A stretch of DNA of 64,000 nucleotides from Chloroflexi bacterium 54-19 (GCA_001898225.1 MKTJ01000036.1:249156-313155), one strand, 5' to 3'. Positions 34,178 through 43,704 are shown, numbered from the stretch's first letter. Made by a program: numbers and translations. The notes: generated by a model from the sequence alone, not told the origin.

Positions 34178-35170
34178 TTGAGTGGTATTATCGAGTTCGA
34201 CCGGGTAAGCAAGAATTTTCCGGGCGCGTCGCGTCCGGCGGTAGATGAAGTCAGCCTGGACGTGCAGGAAGGCCACCTTGTCGTATTGCTGGGACCAAGC
34301 GGTTGCGGCAAAACCACCCTCATGAAGATGGTTAATCGCCTTTACGAACCGACCAGCGGGGAGATTCGGGTCGGTGGCACCGAGATTCACCGTCTTAAAG
34401 TGACCGAACTGCGCCGCAAAATCGGCTATGTCATCCAGCAGGTGGGCCTTTTCCCGCACATGCGCATCAATAAAAATGTTGGAATCGTCCCTAAAATGCT
34501 CGGGTGGGATAAAAACCGGATTGAAAAACGGGTGGATGAACTGCTCGAACTGGTGGGCCTACCCCCGGAAGAATATCGCCAGCGTTTCCCCGGCCAGTTG
34601 TCAGGTGGGCAGCAGCAAAGGGTCGGGTTAGCCCGTGCCCTGGCAGCAGACCCCTCGATTATGCTTATGGACGAGCCGTTCGCCGCGATTGATAATATTA
34701 CCCGCACCCGCCTCCAGGACGAACTTGTAAGGATTCAGCGGACCGTCCGCAAGACCATCCTGTTCGTTACCCACGATGTCGAGGAAGCGATAAAGCTGGC
34801 CGACGAAATCGTCATTATGGAGAGCGGCAGGGTTATCCAGTACGACAGCCCCTTGAACATCCTGACCCACCCGGCCAACGAGTTTGTGGCCCGGTTGAGC
34901 GGCGCCCACGACGTTTTGCGCCGTTTAAGCTTGCAGACGGTTGGCTCGGTAATGCTCCCGCTAGGTGACAACTTCCGTAATTTCCAGCAAGTTACCCAGG
35001 ATACCGACCTGCGCGATGCCCTGGCCCAGTTGTTAAGCAGCCAGCAGGAAGAATTGACCGTGGTGGATGGGCAGTCCCAACCGGTCGGACGGCTAACCCT
35101 GGAATTGCTGCGCCAGCAGACTAAACCCGCCGAAGTGTCCGCGACAACACCCGTACCGGCAGAGGGTTGA
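34178..35170 (+). CDS. Osmoprotectant ABC transporter ATP-binding protein
   Basis: The 330-aa protein begins at a TTG (34178) with GGGGT upstream. The ATPase domain has Walker A GPSGCGKTTLMKMVNRL, Q-loop YVIQQVGLFPHM, signature LSGGQQQRVGLARALA, Walker B IMLMDEPFAAID and H-loop FVTHDVEEAI. The C-terminal part after about residue 245 is a short CBS-like region (QDTDLRDALAQLL, ELTVVDGQSQPVGRLTLELL). The OpuCA class normally carries two CBS domains that sense ionic strength; here only about one is apparent. The next gene starts 4 nt after the stop. Confidence 0.93.
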   Translation: MSGIIEFDRVSKNFPGASRPAVDEVSLDVQEGHLVVLLGPSGCGKTTLMKMVNRLYEPTSGEIRVGGTEIHRLKVTELRRKIGYVIQQVGLFPHMRINKNVGIVPKMLGWDKNRIEKRVDELLELVGLPPEEYRQRFPGQLSGGQQQRVGLARALAADPSIMLMDEPFAAIDNITRTRLQDELVRIQRTVRKTILFVTHDVEEAIKLADEIVIMESGRVIQYDSPLNILTHPANEFVARLSGAHDVLRRLSLQTVGSVMLPLGDNFRNFQQVTQDTDLRDALAQLLSSQQEELTVVDGQSQPVGRLTLELLRQQTKPAEVSATTPVPAEG

Positions 35171-35174
35171 GATT

Positions 35175-35900
35175 ATGTCAACTCCGTTCACACTCGCCCA
35201 GGCTACCCTCAACCAGAACTTTTTCGAATACATCGCTTCGGGCTTTCAATACATTTTCGAACACTGGGACAGGGTTTCACCCAGCTTTATTGAACATTTG
35301 CAGATAACCGGGTTTTCCCTGGCCGTCGCCCTCTTAATCGCCATACCGTTCGGTGTCCTGATAAGCCGGGTCCAATGGCTTTCGACCCCGATACTGAGTG
35401 TCCTGGGCGTCCTCTACACCATACCGAGCCTGGCCTTCCTGGCTTTCCTGGTACCTATTTACGGCCTTGGTTTTACCACGACCGTTATCGTGTTGATTAT
35501 TTACGCCCAGACTCAGCTTGTCCGTAATATCGCGCTCGGTTTCCGGGGAATAGACCCGGCCATTCTCGAAGCCGCGCGAGGTATGGGTATGAGTAACTGG
35601 CAGATTTTTTATAAAATCGAAATACCCCTGGCCGCACCTATCGCCGTAGCCGGGATGCGAATTGCCACCCTCTCGATTATCAGTATCGCCACAGTCGCGG
35701 CTTTCGTGGGTGCGGGAGGGCTCGGCACCCTTATTAAACCGACCAAAGCGCCCCGCATTATCGCCGCCGGGATAATCATGGTCATCTTAATCGCGGTCAT
35801 TGCCGACCAGTTGTTCCGACTGCTTGAGCGGTTACTGGCCGGGTATCGCACCCGCCGCATGCCCAAACCCAAAGCCAACCCGGTGCCTAAACGGGCTTAA
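35175..35900 (+). CDS. Osmoprotectant ABC transporter permease (second)
   Basis: The 241-aa protein has about six membrane helices and the permease signature LEAARGMGMSNWQIFYKIEIPLAAPIAVAGMR, parallel to the first permease of the operon. AGAGGG within the ATPase stop region serves as its ribosome site. A bidirectional terminator follows the gene. Confidence 0.93.
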   Translation: MSTPFTLAQATLNQNFFEYIASGFQYIFEHWDRVSPSFIEHLQITGFSLAVALLIAIPFGVLISRVQWLSTPILSVLGVLYTIPSLAFLAFLVPIYGLGFTTTVIVLIIYAQTQLVRNIALGFRGIDPAILEAARGMGMSNWQIFYKIEIPLAAPIAVAGMRIATLSIISIATVAAFVGAGGLGTLIKPTKAPRIIAAGIIMVILIAVIADQLFRLLERLLAGYRTRRMPKPKANPVPKRA

Positions 35901-35965
35901 CTTTCTTCCAACGCCAGGGCTGTCTTAAGCAGCAACCCCAGTTGGGGCCAGGTCCATCTTGAACC

Positions 35966-36000
35966 AAAAAAGCAGGCTGCTCGATGCAACCTGCTTTTTT
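35966..36000. terminator. Bidirectional intrinsic terminator
   Basis: AAAAAAGCAGG (35966-35976) pairs perfectly with CCTGCTTTTTT (35990-36000). It separates the osmoprotectant operon from the convergent ppk gene; both strands have T-runs. Confidence 0.93.
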
Positions 36001-36016
36001 ATTTGAAATATTCTGG

Positions 36017-38230
36017 TTAAACGACCCTGGCTTCCTCGGCGGGATGCTGGGGTAAAATATGCAGTTCGTTTTCGGTCGTATGCTCCATCAAATAACGCTG
36101 GGCGCTAAACGGCTCCTGTCCGTCTTGCAGGGTCAGACGTTTGTAGGTGCCATCCGGCAGCAGCACATGCGTATTCGAATTATCTTTGAGATAGGTCGGC
36201 AGCAGCGTATCCATCACATAATGCTTGATATGGGGGTCTTCCAGCGGAAAGAGCGTTTCCACCCGCCGGTCCAGGTTGCGCTGCATAATATCGGCGCTAC
36301 CAAGGTAGACTTCCTCATTTTCGGCATCACCGTTGCGGAAATAATATATCCGGCTGTGTTCAAGGAAGCGTCCCACGATGCTGGTAACCCGGATATTTTC
36401 GCTGAGACCCGGCACCCCCGGCACCAGGCTGCACATCCCGCGCACGATCAGGTCAACCTTTACCCCGGCCTGGGAAGCCCGGTAAAGCGCGTCGATACAA
36501 TCGAAATCGACCAGGGCGTTCATTTTGAAAATGAGGTGGCCCTCCCGGCCCTCTTTGGCGTGCTGGATTTCCCGCTCGATTTTCTCCATCAGGGCGTGCC
36601 GGATGCCACCCGGCGACACCAGCAGTTTGGTGTAGGTAGCCTGCAAAGAATAACCGGTCAGGCTGTTAAAAAGGGTGGTGGCGTCGGCTCCAAACTCAGG
36701 GCGGCTGCTCAGCAAGCCCAAATCAGTGTAAATCTGGGCTGTCTTGACATTGTAGTTGCCGGTGCCAAGGTGGACATAGCGCCGGATGCCATCGGCCTCT
36801 TTTCGGACGACCAGGGCGACTTTGCAATGGGTTTTGAGTTCTATGCGGCCATAGACCACGTGCGCCCCGGCTTTTTCAAGTGCGCGCGCCCACTCAATGT
36901 TGTTCTCCTCGTCGAAACGAGCTTTGAGTTCGACCAGCACCGAAACCTGTTTGCCGTTGGTGGCGGCCCGCGCCAGAGCCTCGACAATAGGCGAGTTGCT
37001 CCCTACCCGGTAGATGGTTTGTTTGATTGCCAGCACCTCCGGGTCGGTCGCGGCAGCCTGGATAAATTCGACCACCGGGCTAAACGAGTCATATGGCTGG
37101 TGGAGCAAGATGTCCTGGTTGCGCAACACCCGGAAAATATTGTTGGGTTGTTGCAAAAGGGCAAGCTGGCGCGGGCGGTAAGGGGCATCCTTCAACCAGG
37201 GCATATCCAGGTCGTAAAGCTGCATCAGGTCGGAGAGACCCATCGGCCCGTCAATCGGGTAAATATCTTCCTGGTCGATTTCGAGGTTCGCCGATAGAAT
37301 CAGGCGGATATTTTCGGGCATACTCTTTTCGACCGAAAGGAAGACCACGTCGCCAAAACGCTGCCGGTTGAGACTGTCCTGGATGGCCTGAAGTAAGTCG
37401 CCCGCCTCGTCCTCGCGGATTTCCAGGTCGGCGTCGCGGATAACCCGGAAAGGATAACTTTTTAAGACTTTCACGCCTGGGAAAAGCATCTCCAGGTTGG
37501 CGGCCACCAGTTGTTCCAACCAGACAAAACCGCGCTGGCGGGCCGGGGCCGGGTCGTCCGAGGCAGTAGTTTCAATAGTCCAGTCGACCGGGACCAGGCG
37601 CGGCAGGATACCGGGGATTTTCACCCTGGCGAAGTGTTCACCTTCCGGCCCGCGTATCACCACCGCCAGGTTCAGGCTGAGGTTAGATATATGCGGGAAA
37701 GGATGCCCGGGGTCAAAGGCCAGCGGGGTCAGGACCGGGTAAACTTCCTGCTCGAAATAATCGCGCAGTTTCTTTTTCTGAGCGTCGTTCAGGTCGTCGT
37801 AGTTGCAAATATGGACCCCGGTAGCGTCAAGGGCAGGCAGCAATTCATTTTTGAAGAGCCGTGAGCTTTGCTTGATAAGCTGCAACACTCGCGTCCTGAT
37901 TACCGCCAGTTGTTCAAGGGGGGTCAGGCCGTCGTCGCTCGGCTCGATCAGACCGGAGTCGACCTGTTCCAGCAAACCAGAAACCCGGATCATAAAAAAT
38001 TCATCCAGGTTGGAGCTAAAAATTGAGAGAAACTTGACCCGTTCCAAAAGCGGATTACTAACATCCTCGGCTTCCTCAAGGACACGCAGGTCAAATTCGA
38101 GCCAGTTTATTTCCTTATTAAAATAGCGGTAACTCGCATCCGGTTTAACTCGTTTGGGCGGCCTTTTTACAGGCATGTCCCCATCCTTTCTGTTCTTGGC
38201 TTTATGCCTTTTCCCTTTTGCTAGTGCCAT
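36017..38230 (-). CDS. ppk1: Polyphosphate kinase 1
   Basis: The protein is 737 aa from the ATG at 38230; a second start at 38176 (MPVKRPPK) has a better AGGATGG site, so the first 18 residues are uncertain. Family marks in order: YFNKEINWLEFDLRVLEEA, FLSIFSSNLDEFFMIRVSGL, HPFPHISNLSLNLAV, LLHQPYDSFSPVVEFIQ, KQTIYRVGSNSPIVEAL, and KTHCKVALVVRKE with the phospho-histidine. PPK1 reversibly polymerises the terminal phosphate of ATP into polyphosphate. The first ATG is one nucleotide from the tsaD stop, so the two are translationally coupled. Confidence 0.95.
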   Translation of the reverse strand: MALAKGKRHKAKNRKDGDMPVKRPPKRVKPDASYRYFNKEINWLEFDLRVLEEAEDVSNPLLERVKFLSIFSSNLDEFFMIRVSGLLEQVDSGLIEPSDDGLTPLEQLAVIRTRVLQLIKQSSRLFKNELLPALDATGVHICNYDDLNDAQKKKLRDYFEQEVYPVLTPLAFDPGHPFPHISNLSLNLAVVIRGPEGEHFARVKIPGILPRLVPVDWTIETTASDDPAPARQRGFVWLEQLVAANLEMLFPGVKVLKSYPFRVIRDADLEIREDEAGDLLQAIQDSLNRQRFGDVVFLSVEKSMPENIRLILSANLEIDQEDIYPIDGPMGLSDLMQLYDLDMPWLKDAPYRPRQLALLQQPNNIFRVLRNQDILLHQPYDSFSPVVEFIQAAATDPEVLAIKQTIYRVGSNSPIVEALARAATNGKQVSVLVELKARFDEENNIEWARALEKAGAHVVYGRIELKTHCKVALVVRKEADGIRRYVHLGTGNYNVKTAQIYTDLGLLSSRPEFGADATTLFNSLTGYSLQATYTKLLVSPGGIRHALMEKIEREIQHAKEGREGHLIFKMNALVDFDCIDALYRASQAGVKVDLIVRGMCSLVPGVPGLSENIRVTSIVGRFLEHSRIYYFRNGDAENEEVYLGSADIMQRNLDRRVETLFPLEDPHIKHYVMDTLLPTYLKDNSNTHVLLPDGTYKRLTLQDGQEPFSAQRYLMEHTTENELHILPQHPAEEARVV

Positions 38231-38231
38231 A

Positions 38232-39344
38232 TTAATGTACCAACTCCCAATTCGGTCGAATATCTAAACTATAATCTCTAGGGACATCAGGACCGGACTG
38301 CAATTTGAAGTAAGCCGCCGCGCCTACCATCGCGGCATTGTCGGTACAAAAAACCTGGGGCGGATATGTTACGGCAAGGTCGAGCCCAGCCGCCTGTTCG
38401 GCCAGGGCGGCCCGCAAAGCCTTGTTAGCGGCGACCCCACCTGCAATAAGAATCTGGCGGGCCCGGTATTCCTCGGCGGCCCGGACCGTTTTGGTTGCCA
38501 GCACTTCGACCACAGCCTGCTGGAACGATGCGGCAATATCCGCCACCGGCAAATCTTCCTGGCCCAGCTTAATCGGCACAACTTTAGGCCGGGCTTCGGC
38601 AGGCACGCTGCCGGAGAAAGGGGCCGGTTTGGGTAGAGGGGCCTGGTACTCGCCGACCTTGCGCAGGACGGCGGTCTTGAGGCCACTGAAGCTGAAATCG
38701 TAGGTACCTTTTAGCCAAGAACGAGCAAACGGGAACCGGGCCGGGTCGCCCCCGACGGCGGCTTTTTCCAGTAGCGGCCCACCCGGATAACCCAACCCCA
38801 TCACGCGAGCAACCTTGTCGTAAGCTTCCCCGGCGGCGTCATCCTGGGTCTTACCGAGAAGCTGGTAATCACCGTGACCCCGCATGAGGACGATTTCGGT
38901 ATGCCCACCCGACACAATCAGGGCGACCAACGGAAACCGGGGCGCTTCCGGCAGGACGTCCTTTTCCAGGGCAGGTGGTATCAGCCAGTTGGCATAGACG
39001 TGTGATTCGAGATGATTGACCCCGACCAGCGGTTTTCGGCGGGCGAAGGCGATAGCTTTCCCGGCGTTTACCCCGACCAGCAGAGCCCCGGCCAGACCCG
39101 GCCCATTCGTTACCGCGACAGCGTCAATCTGGTCCCAGCCCAACCCGGCCTGTTCGAGGGCCTGTTGCAGGACCGGCGTGATAAGCAGGATGTGCTGGCG
39201 GCTGGCGACCTCCGGCACGACCCCGCCGAATTTCTGGTGAATCTCAATCTGGGAGGCAATAATACTTGCCAGGACATGCCTCCCGTCCCTGACAATGGCC
39301 GCGCTGGTCTCGTCGCAGCTTGTTTCAATGGCTAAAATATTCAT
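38232..39344 (-). CDS. tsaD: tRNA N6-adenosine threonylcarbamoyltransferase
   Basis: The 370-aa Kae1/TsaD protein installs the threonylcarbamoyl group at A37 of ANN-decoding tRNAs together with TsaB and TsaE. It has ILAIETSCDETSAAIV (3-18), the metal pair in NHLESHVYAN, IVSGGHTEIVLM, GEAYDKVARVMGLGYPGGP and IAGGVAANKALRAAL. A Pro/Ala-rich insertion of about 30 residues (about 232-262, QAPLPKPAPFSG and onward) is longer than in most homologues. No partner tsa genes are nearby. Confidence 0.95.
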   Translation of the reverse strand: MNILAIETSCDETSAAIVRDGRHVLASIIASQIEIHQKFGGVVPEVASRQHILLITPVLQQALEQAGLGWDQIDAVAVTNGPGLAGALLVGVNAGKAIAFARRKPLVGVNHLESHVYANWLIPPALEKDVLPEAPRFPLVALIVSGGHTEIVLMRGHGDYQLLGKTQDDAAGEAYDKVARVMGLGYPGGPLLEKAAVGGDPARFPFARSWLKGTYDFSFSGLKTAVLRKVGEYQAPLPKPAPFSGSVPAEARPKVVPIKLGQEDLPVADIAASFQQAVVEVLATKTVRAAEEYRARQILIAGGVAANKALRAALAEQAAGLDLAVTYPPQVFCTDNAAMVGAAAYFKLQSGPDVPRDYSLDIRPNWELVH

Positions 39345-39581
39345 GTTTTTAATGTATTTCCCCGGTCAAAAACCGGGTCAATTTTTGCAATTGGTTATCC
39401 CGGCAGTTCTTTGACAAATTATTTCTAAATATCATCTAGACATAATTATATCATTCCAGGCTAACGCTGTCTTGCTTTTCTTAATCTACCCTAAAGTTAT
39501 TATCGAAATATTAACGATATGTTTTTAACCTTGTGAATAACTATAATGGGTTTCGATTCCCCTTAAATGCATGGTTTCTAT

Positions 39582-40835
39582 TTATTTTAATTCATCCTGC
39601 AATAACCCCTGTAAGACCGGGTAAGACACAACTTCGGTATCAACCTGGATAGCCCGGTGAAAACGGGCAAACCGGGCCAGCCCCGCCGCCAGGGCTTGAC
39701 CAAACACGGCATCATCTGCCAGGCTTTCGTCGTCGAGCCAGAAGCCCTGCAAAGTCAGGCGTCCGCTCTTGCGGTCGAGCTTGGGGTCGAGCCGGGCCAC
39801 CAGTTTATCGCCATACAATACCGGCATGGTGTAGTAACCCCAGCGCCGGATTGGTTGGGGCTTATAGACCTCCCACATATAGTCGTAATCAAAGAGACTT
39901 TTCAGGCGAAGCCGGTCCCAGAGGACATTATCGAGCGGAGCCAGCAGATTGACCTCCTGGCGAGTATCCGTTTCAAGCGGTTCCCACCCGGCAGGGATTT
40001 GACCCTTTAGCAGGGCGTCCAGTTGGGGCGCGGCCTCGGCAGGGTAGTAATAGGGGTCTTTTAGTCCTTCGATTTTGACCTTAAAGGCTTTCCCCTCCTG
40101 TTCGAGGCGGGCCAAAAACCCGGCGCATTCGGTCGGCGTCAGGGCGCGCCGCAGCATGATAACGCCCCGGCGAGAGAGGGCGGCGGGGGTCGCCAGCGAT
40201 AGCTCCCGCAAGACCTTATCCATTAAAAATGCGTCGGTAGCGGCATCGGAAGGGAGCGCTTCCGGCGCGTGTTCGCCCGGATGGAGCTTTTCGGTCAGGT
40301 CGTAGACCCGGTCGAAGCCCCGGCGGGAGTGGACCATGAATTCGCCGGTAATCCAGAGATGGTCGAGGGCGTGCGAGGTATCCTTGACCGTGTTGAAGCC
40401 GCCCGACACCCGGTTGCGGTCCTTGAAGTCGCGGGAGGCCATCGGCCCGGCTTCGGCCACTTTGGCCCGGACCATCTCGACCAGTTCGGGCAGTTCGTGC
40501 TTATCCAGGCGGCTCCAGAGGTTTTTGCGCTGCATGACGGTCCGCCAGTAAGGCCATTCGTCGAGCGGGTAAATCATCAGGACGCGCCCGTACTCAAAGA
40601 AACGGCGCTCCTGGTATAGCCAGTAATTGAGCCATTCCTCCCGGTAATCCAGCACCCGGCTCCACAGGGCCAGGTCATGATTTCTCGCTACCACGCTGAT
40701 AGTATCCACCTGGACTAGCTGGCTCGTCTTTATAGCCTGCTCGACCCCGTCCCGGCCCTGCCAGCGCCGCCCCGGCCATAACCCTTGCCGCCCCAGCACC
40801 AGTTGACGGGCCACTTCCTTTGAAATAGTCTCCGG
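39582..40835 (-). CDS. YcaQ/AlkX-like winged-helix protein (interstrand crosslink glycosylase family)
   Basis: The 417-aa protein starts at the ATG at 40835, which has AAGGAAGGG just upstream; an open extension to 40973 overlaps radC and is rejected. Motifs ARQLVLGRQGLWPG, AIKTSQLVQVDTISVVARNHDLALWSRV, LYQERRFFEYG, LDNVLWDRLRLKSLFDYDYMWEVYKP and RRWGYYTMPVLYGDKLVARLDPKLDRK match the winged-helix DNA-binding (HTH_42) family. E. coli YcaQ in this family unhooks DNA interstrand crosslinks. It follows radC by 34 nt, a repair-flavoured neighbourhood. Confidence 0.9.
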   Translation of the reverse strand, partial: PETISKEVARQLVLGRQGLWPGRRWQGRDGVEQAIKTSQLVQVDTISVVARNHDLALWSRVLDYREEWLNYWLYQERRFFEYGRVLMIYPLDEWPYWRTVMQRKNLWSRLDKHELPELVEMVRAKVAEAGPMASRDFKDRNRVSGGFNTVKDTSHALDHLWITGEFMVHSRRGFDRVYDLTEKLHPGEHAPEALPSDAATDAFLMDKVLRELSLATPAALSRRGVIMLRRALTPTECAGFLARLEQEGKAFKVKIEGLKDPYYYPAEAAPQLDALLKGQIPAGWEPLETDTRQEVNLLAPLDNVLWDRLRLKSLFDYDYMWEVYKPQPIRRWGYYTMPVLYGDKLVARLDPKLDRKSGRLTLQGFWLDDESLADDAVFGQALAAGLARFARFHRAIQVDTEVVSYPVLQGLLQDELK

Positions 40836-40869
40836 CATTTCCCTTCCTTTATATATATTGGCTGTCTTG

Positions 40870-41589
40870 CTAGTCTTTGAAAGCCAGCCGCCGCTCCCGC
40901 AGCGACACAAACCGCCCGTGACCGATAACCAGGTGGTCGAGCAAGTCAATCCCCAGGAGTTTCCCCGCTTCAATCAGTTCGGTGGTGACCGTCACGTCCT
41001 CGTTGCTCGGCGTGGGGTCGCCGCTGGGGTGATTGTGCGCCACGATGATGCCGACCGCGTTCTGCCGGATGGCCTCCCGGAAAATCTCGGCCACCCGCAC
41101 CTGGCTGCTGTTGATAGTGCCGACATAAGCCGTTTGCATCTTTAAGACCCGGTTTTTGTTGTCGAGGGTGATAACTTTTAGGTTTTCCTGCTCCAACCCG
41201 GCCATTTCGAGGATGAGCGGGTTCGCCAGGTCGCCGGGAGAGCGGACCTGCAACCGCTGGTCCGGCTCGGATAGCAGGAGACGCCGCCCGATTTCGAGAG
41301 CAGCCTTTAGCTGGGCCGCCTTGGCCTCGCCCACCCCGCGCAACTCGCACAACTCGGCCAGGGGCACCCGGCTCAACCCTGTAAGACCGCCATGCTCCCG
41401 CAAGAGCCGCTGCGACAGGCTAATGACATTCTCGCCGGTGACGCCCACCCGCAGCAAGATTGCCAGCAGTTCCGAATCGGTCAGGGCGCCCGGCCCGAAC
41501 TTGACCAGCTTCTCGCGGGGGCGGTCGTCGGCGGGCATTTCGCGCAACGACTGCCGGTAGGAGGCGTTACCGTTTTCCTCGCTTCTCAT
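40870..41589 (-). CDS. radC: RadC-like JAB/MPN domain protein
   Basis: The 239-aa protein has the N-terminal UPF0758 region (RPREKLVKFGPGALTDSELLAILLRVG), a helix-hairpin-helix stretch (LCELRGVGEAKAAQLKAALE) and the JAMM metal motif IVAHNHPSGDPTPSNEDV (about 185-203). RadC's role is still unclear despite its name. It overlaps the small upstream gene by 4 nt (ATGA), so both are translated from one transcript. Confidence 0.95.
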   Translation of the reverse strand: MRSEENGNASYRQSLREMPADDRPREKLVKFGPGALTDSELLAILLRVGVTGENVISLSQRLLREHGGLTGLSRVPLAELCELRGVGEAKAAQLKAALEIGRRLLLSEPDQRLQVRSPGDLANPLILEMAGLEQENLKVITLDNKNRVLKMQTAYVGTINSSQVRVAEIFREAIRQNAVGIIVAHNHPSGDPTPSNEDVTVTTELIEAGKLLGIDLLDHLVIGHGRFVSLRERRLAFKD

Positions 41590-41825
41590 TCGGGTTTACC
41601 GGGGTCTTTGTAGGGGGTGAAGGACAGGAAGGCTTCCCCTTTGTAGGTCAGGGCCTGGATTTTAAAGGTCTGGCCGTCCTCGAAGGTAACCGTGAAATTT
41701 TTCAGGTCATTGGTGGCCGAGCGGATTGTCCGGCCCGCCAACCAGTCCCAATCGACCGAGCAGCCGTCCTGGACGGCCTGTTTTACCTGGGGTGTTGCCT
41801 GGGGTGTTGTCTCGGATTCTTCCAT
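41586..41825 (-). CDS. Small hypothetical protein translationally coupled to radC
   Basis: The 79-aa protein has an N-terminal Thr/Gln/Glu-rich stretch, then a compact beta-rich segment: DWLAGRTIRSATNDL, FTVTFEDGQTFKIQALTYKGEAFLSFTPY. No family is recognised. AGGAGAAAC lies ahead of the ATG. Its stop overlaps the radC start (ATGA), which argues that it is a real gene and perhaps a RadC partner. Confidence 0.7.
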   Translation of the reverse strand: MEESETTPQATPQVKQAVQDGCSVDWDWLAGRTIRSATNDLKNFTVTFEDGQTFKIQALTYKGEAFLSFTPYKDPGKPE

Positions 41826-41885
41826 AGCTAAAGTTTCTCCTGGGTCAGGGACAAAAATCAGTTTGTAATGGGTTAAAGTATTTTA

Positions 41886-41920
41886 GAACGTTTGTTGCGA
41901 CCTGTAAAGGGTCAAATAGG
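41886..41920 (+). repeat. Dispersed intergenic repeat, copy D (diverged)
   Basis: GAACGTTTGTTGCGACC followed by TGTAAAGGGTC resembles copy A at 2592-2613 (GAACGTTTG, CCCGTAAAGGGC). It lies in the 223-nt gap between the small radC-upstream gene and comM. Confidence 0.4.
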
Positions 41921-42048
41921 TGTGGTCCGGGGGACTTTATATTCAAGCGCTTTTACTTTACAAGTTCAAATTTCTATGATAGCATCAAGGCAGCTTAAAA
42001 TATTTTCATCTTTATTAGCAAAAAATAATACAGGGGGCCGGGTGGGCG

Positions 42049-43704
42049 ATGCTGGCAAAAGTTCTGGGCTGCGCCGTAGTTGGGTTAGATGGTTCGCTGG
42101 TCGAGGTTGAGGTTGACATCAGTAACGCCGGGCTGCCGCTTTTTACGGTGGTGGGGCTACCCGACGCCTCGGTGAACGAGGCCAAGGAGCGGGTCCGCTC
42201 GGCCATCCGCAACAGCCTGGCGATTTTCCCGATGAAAAGGATTACGGTCAATCTTGCCCCCGGCGACCTCCGCAAAGAAGGCCCCGCCTACGACCTGGCG
42301 ATTGCGGTCGGTATCCTCCTGGCAAGCGAGCAGCTTACCGCGAATGTCGAACGGACCCTTTTCCTGGGTGAGCTTTCCCTGGACGGCACGGTCCGGCACA
42401 CCGATGGCATCCTGGCGATGGTCTCGGTGGCCCGGCGCGAGGGCATCCGGCGCGTCTTCGTCCCGGCCAGCGACGCCCAGGAAGCGGCCCTTCTCGAAGA
42501 CCTGGAAGTCTACCCGGTCGAGTCACTCGCGGCCCTGGTCCGGCACCTGACCGGGCAAGACCCTATTCCCCGCCACTATTTCGACCCTACCACGCTCGAT
42601 TTTGATAACACCGGGGCGGACGATGGCAACGATTTCGCGGTTATCAAAGGGCAGGAGCACGCCAAACGGGCCCTGGAAGTGGCCGCCGCCGGGGGTCACA
42701 ACGTGATTTTCAACGGCCCGCCCGGTTCGGGCAAGACCCTGCTGGCCCGCACCACCGTCAGCATCCTGCCGCGTTTGAGCATTGACGAAGCCCTGGAAGT
42801 GACCAAAATCTACAGTGTGAGCGGCCTTCTTCCCTCCGGGATGCCCCTGATGCGGGCGCGGCCCTTCCGTTCGCCCCACCACACCATCTCGAACGCGGGG
42901 CTGGTCGGGGGTGGGCGCATGCCGCGGCCCGGAGAAATCTCGCTGGCCCACCGGGGTATTCTCTTTCTCGACGAACTGCCGGAGTTCGGCCAGACCCTGC
43001 TCGACAACCTGCGCCAACCGCTCGAAGACCGGACCCTGGTCATCAGCCGGGCCAGCGGCACCCTGGCGTTCCCGGCCAACTTCATCCTGATTGGGGCGAT
43101 GAACCCATGCCCCTGCGGTTTCTATGGCGACCCCGGTCGGGCCTGCACCTGCTCTCCCTCGATGGTTACGCGCTACCAGAAGCGGCTCTCCGGCCCCTTG
43201 CTCGACCGGATTGACATTCACGTGGAAGTGCCGAGGGTCGAGTACGAAAAGCTTTCCGACAACCGCCTGGGTGAAAGTTCGCAGCGCATCCGCCAGCGGG
43301 TCGAGCAGGCCCGTGAAATCCAACGCCAGCGTTTCAAGGACCGGCACGCCGTGGTCGAGCCGCCCACCCCAATTTATGACGACGAATCCGCCGGGGACGA
43401 GGCTGCTCCCGCCGCACCCACGAAGTTGCCCCGGTCTTCCACTGGCCCTTCGACCAAACCCTCGACCCGGCAAATCCTGACGAACTCCGAGATGGGTCCA
43501 ACGGAAATCCACGACTTCTGCCAGCTTGACACGGCAGGGCAGGCTCTACTCAAGGCCGCCACCCGCCAGTTACAACTCTCGGCGCGGGCCTATCACCGCG
43601 TGTTAAAGTTGTCCCGCACTATCGCCGACCTCGCCGGGACCAAAAATATCCAGGCCAGCCACCTCGCGGAAGCCATACAGTATCGAAGGAAAGAAGCACA
43701 GTAG
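42049..43704 (+). CDS. comM: YifB/ComM family Mg-chelatase-like AAA+ ATPase
   Basis: The 551-aa protein has the N-terminal ChlI-associated lobe (LFTVVGLPDASVNEAKERVRSAIRN, NLAPGDLRKEGPAYDLAIAVG), then an AAA+ module with Walker A NGPPGSGKTLLART, Walker B GILFLDELPEF, AMNPCPCGFYGDP and CTCSPSMVTRYQKRLSGPLLDRIDIHV, and a C-terminal lid. ComM is a hexameric helicase that extends branch migration during natural transformation. An Ala/Pro/Ser-rich loop (about 445-475) is a host-specific insertion. A GC-poor gene follows 58 nt later. Confidence 0.95.
   Translation: MLAKVLGCAVVGLDGSLVEVEVDISNAGLPLFTVVGLPDASVNEAKERVRSAIRNSLAIFPMKRITVNLAPGDLRKEGPAYDLAIAVGILLASEQLTANVERTLFLGELSLDGTVRHTDGILAMVSVARREGIRRVFVPASDAQEAALLEDLEVYPVESLAALVRHLTGQDPIPRHYFDPTTLDFDNTGADDGNDFAVIKGQEHAKRALEVAAAGGHNVIFNGPPGSGKTLLARTTVSILPRLSIDEALEVTKIYSVSGLLPSGMPLMRARPFRSPHHTISNAGLVGGGRMPRPGEISLAHRGILFLDELPEFGQTLLDNLRQPLEDRTLVISRASGTLAFPANFILIGAMNPCPCGFYGDPGRACTCSPSMVTRYQKRLSGPLLDRIDIHVEVPRVEYEKLSDNRLGESSQRIRQRVEQAREIQRQRFKDRHAVVEPPTPIYDDESAGDEAAPAAPTKLPRSSTGPSTKPSTRQILTNSEMGPTEIHDFCQLDTAGQALLKAATRQLQLSARAYHRVLKLSRTIADLAGTKNIQASHLAEAIQYRRKEAQ

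Noticed and set aside
36059..37297. Plus-strand 412-aa frame
   Set aside because: Fully antisense to ppk1, no family motif, typical shadow of a GC-rich gene.
40836..40973. N-terminal extension of the YcaQ-like gene
   Set aside because: Overlaps radC in another frame; the ATG at 40835 has a strong AAGGAAGGG site and begins the family-like sequence.
42523..43512. Minus-strand 329-aa frame
   Set aside because: Antisense to comM with no recognisable domain.
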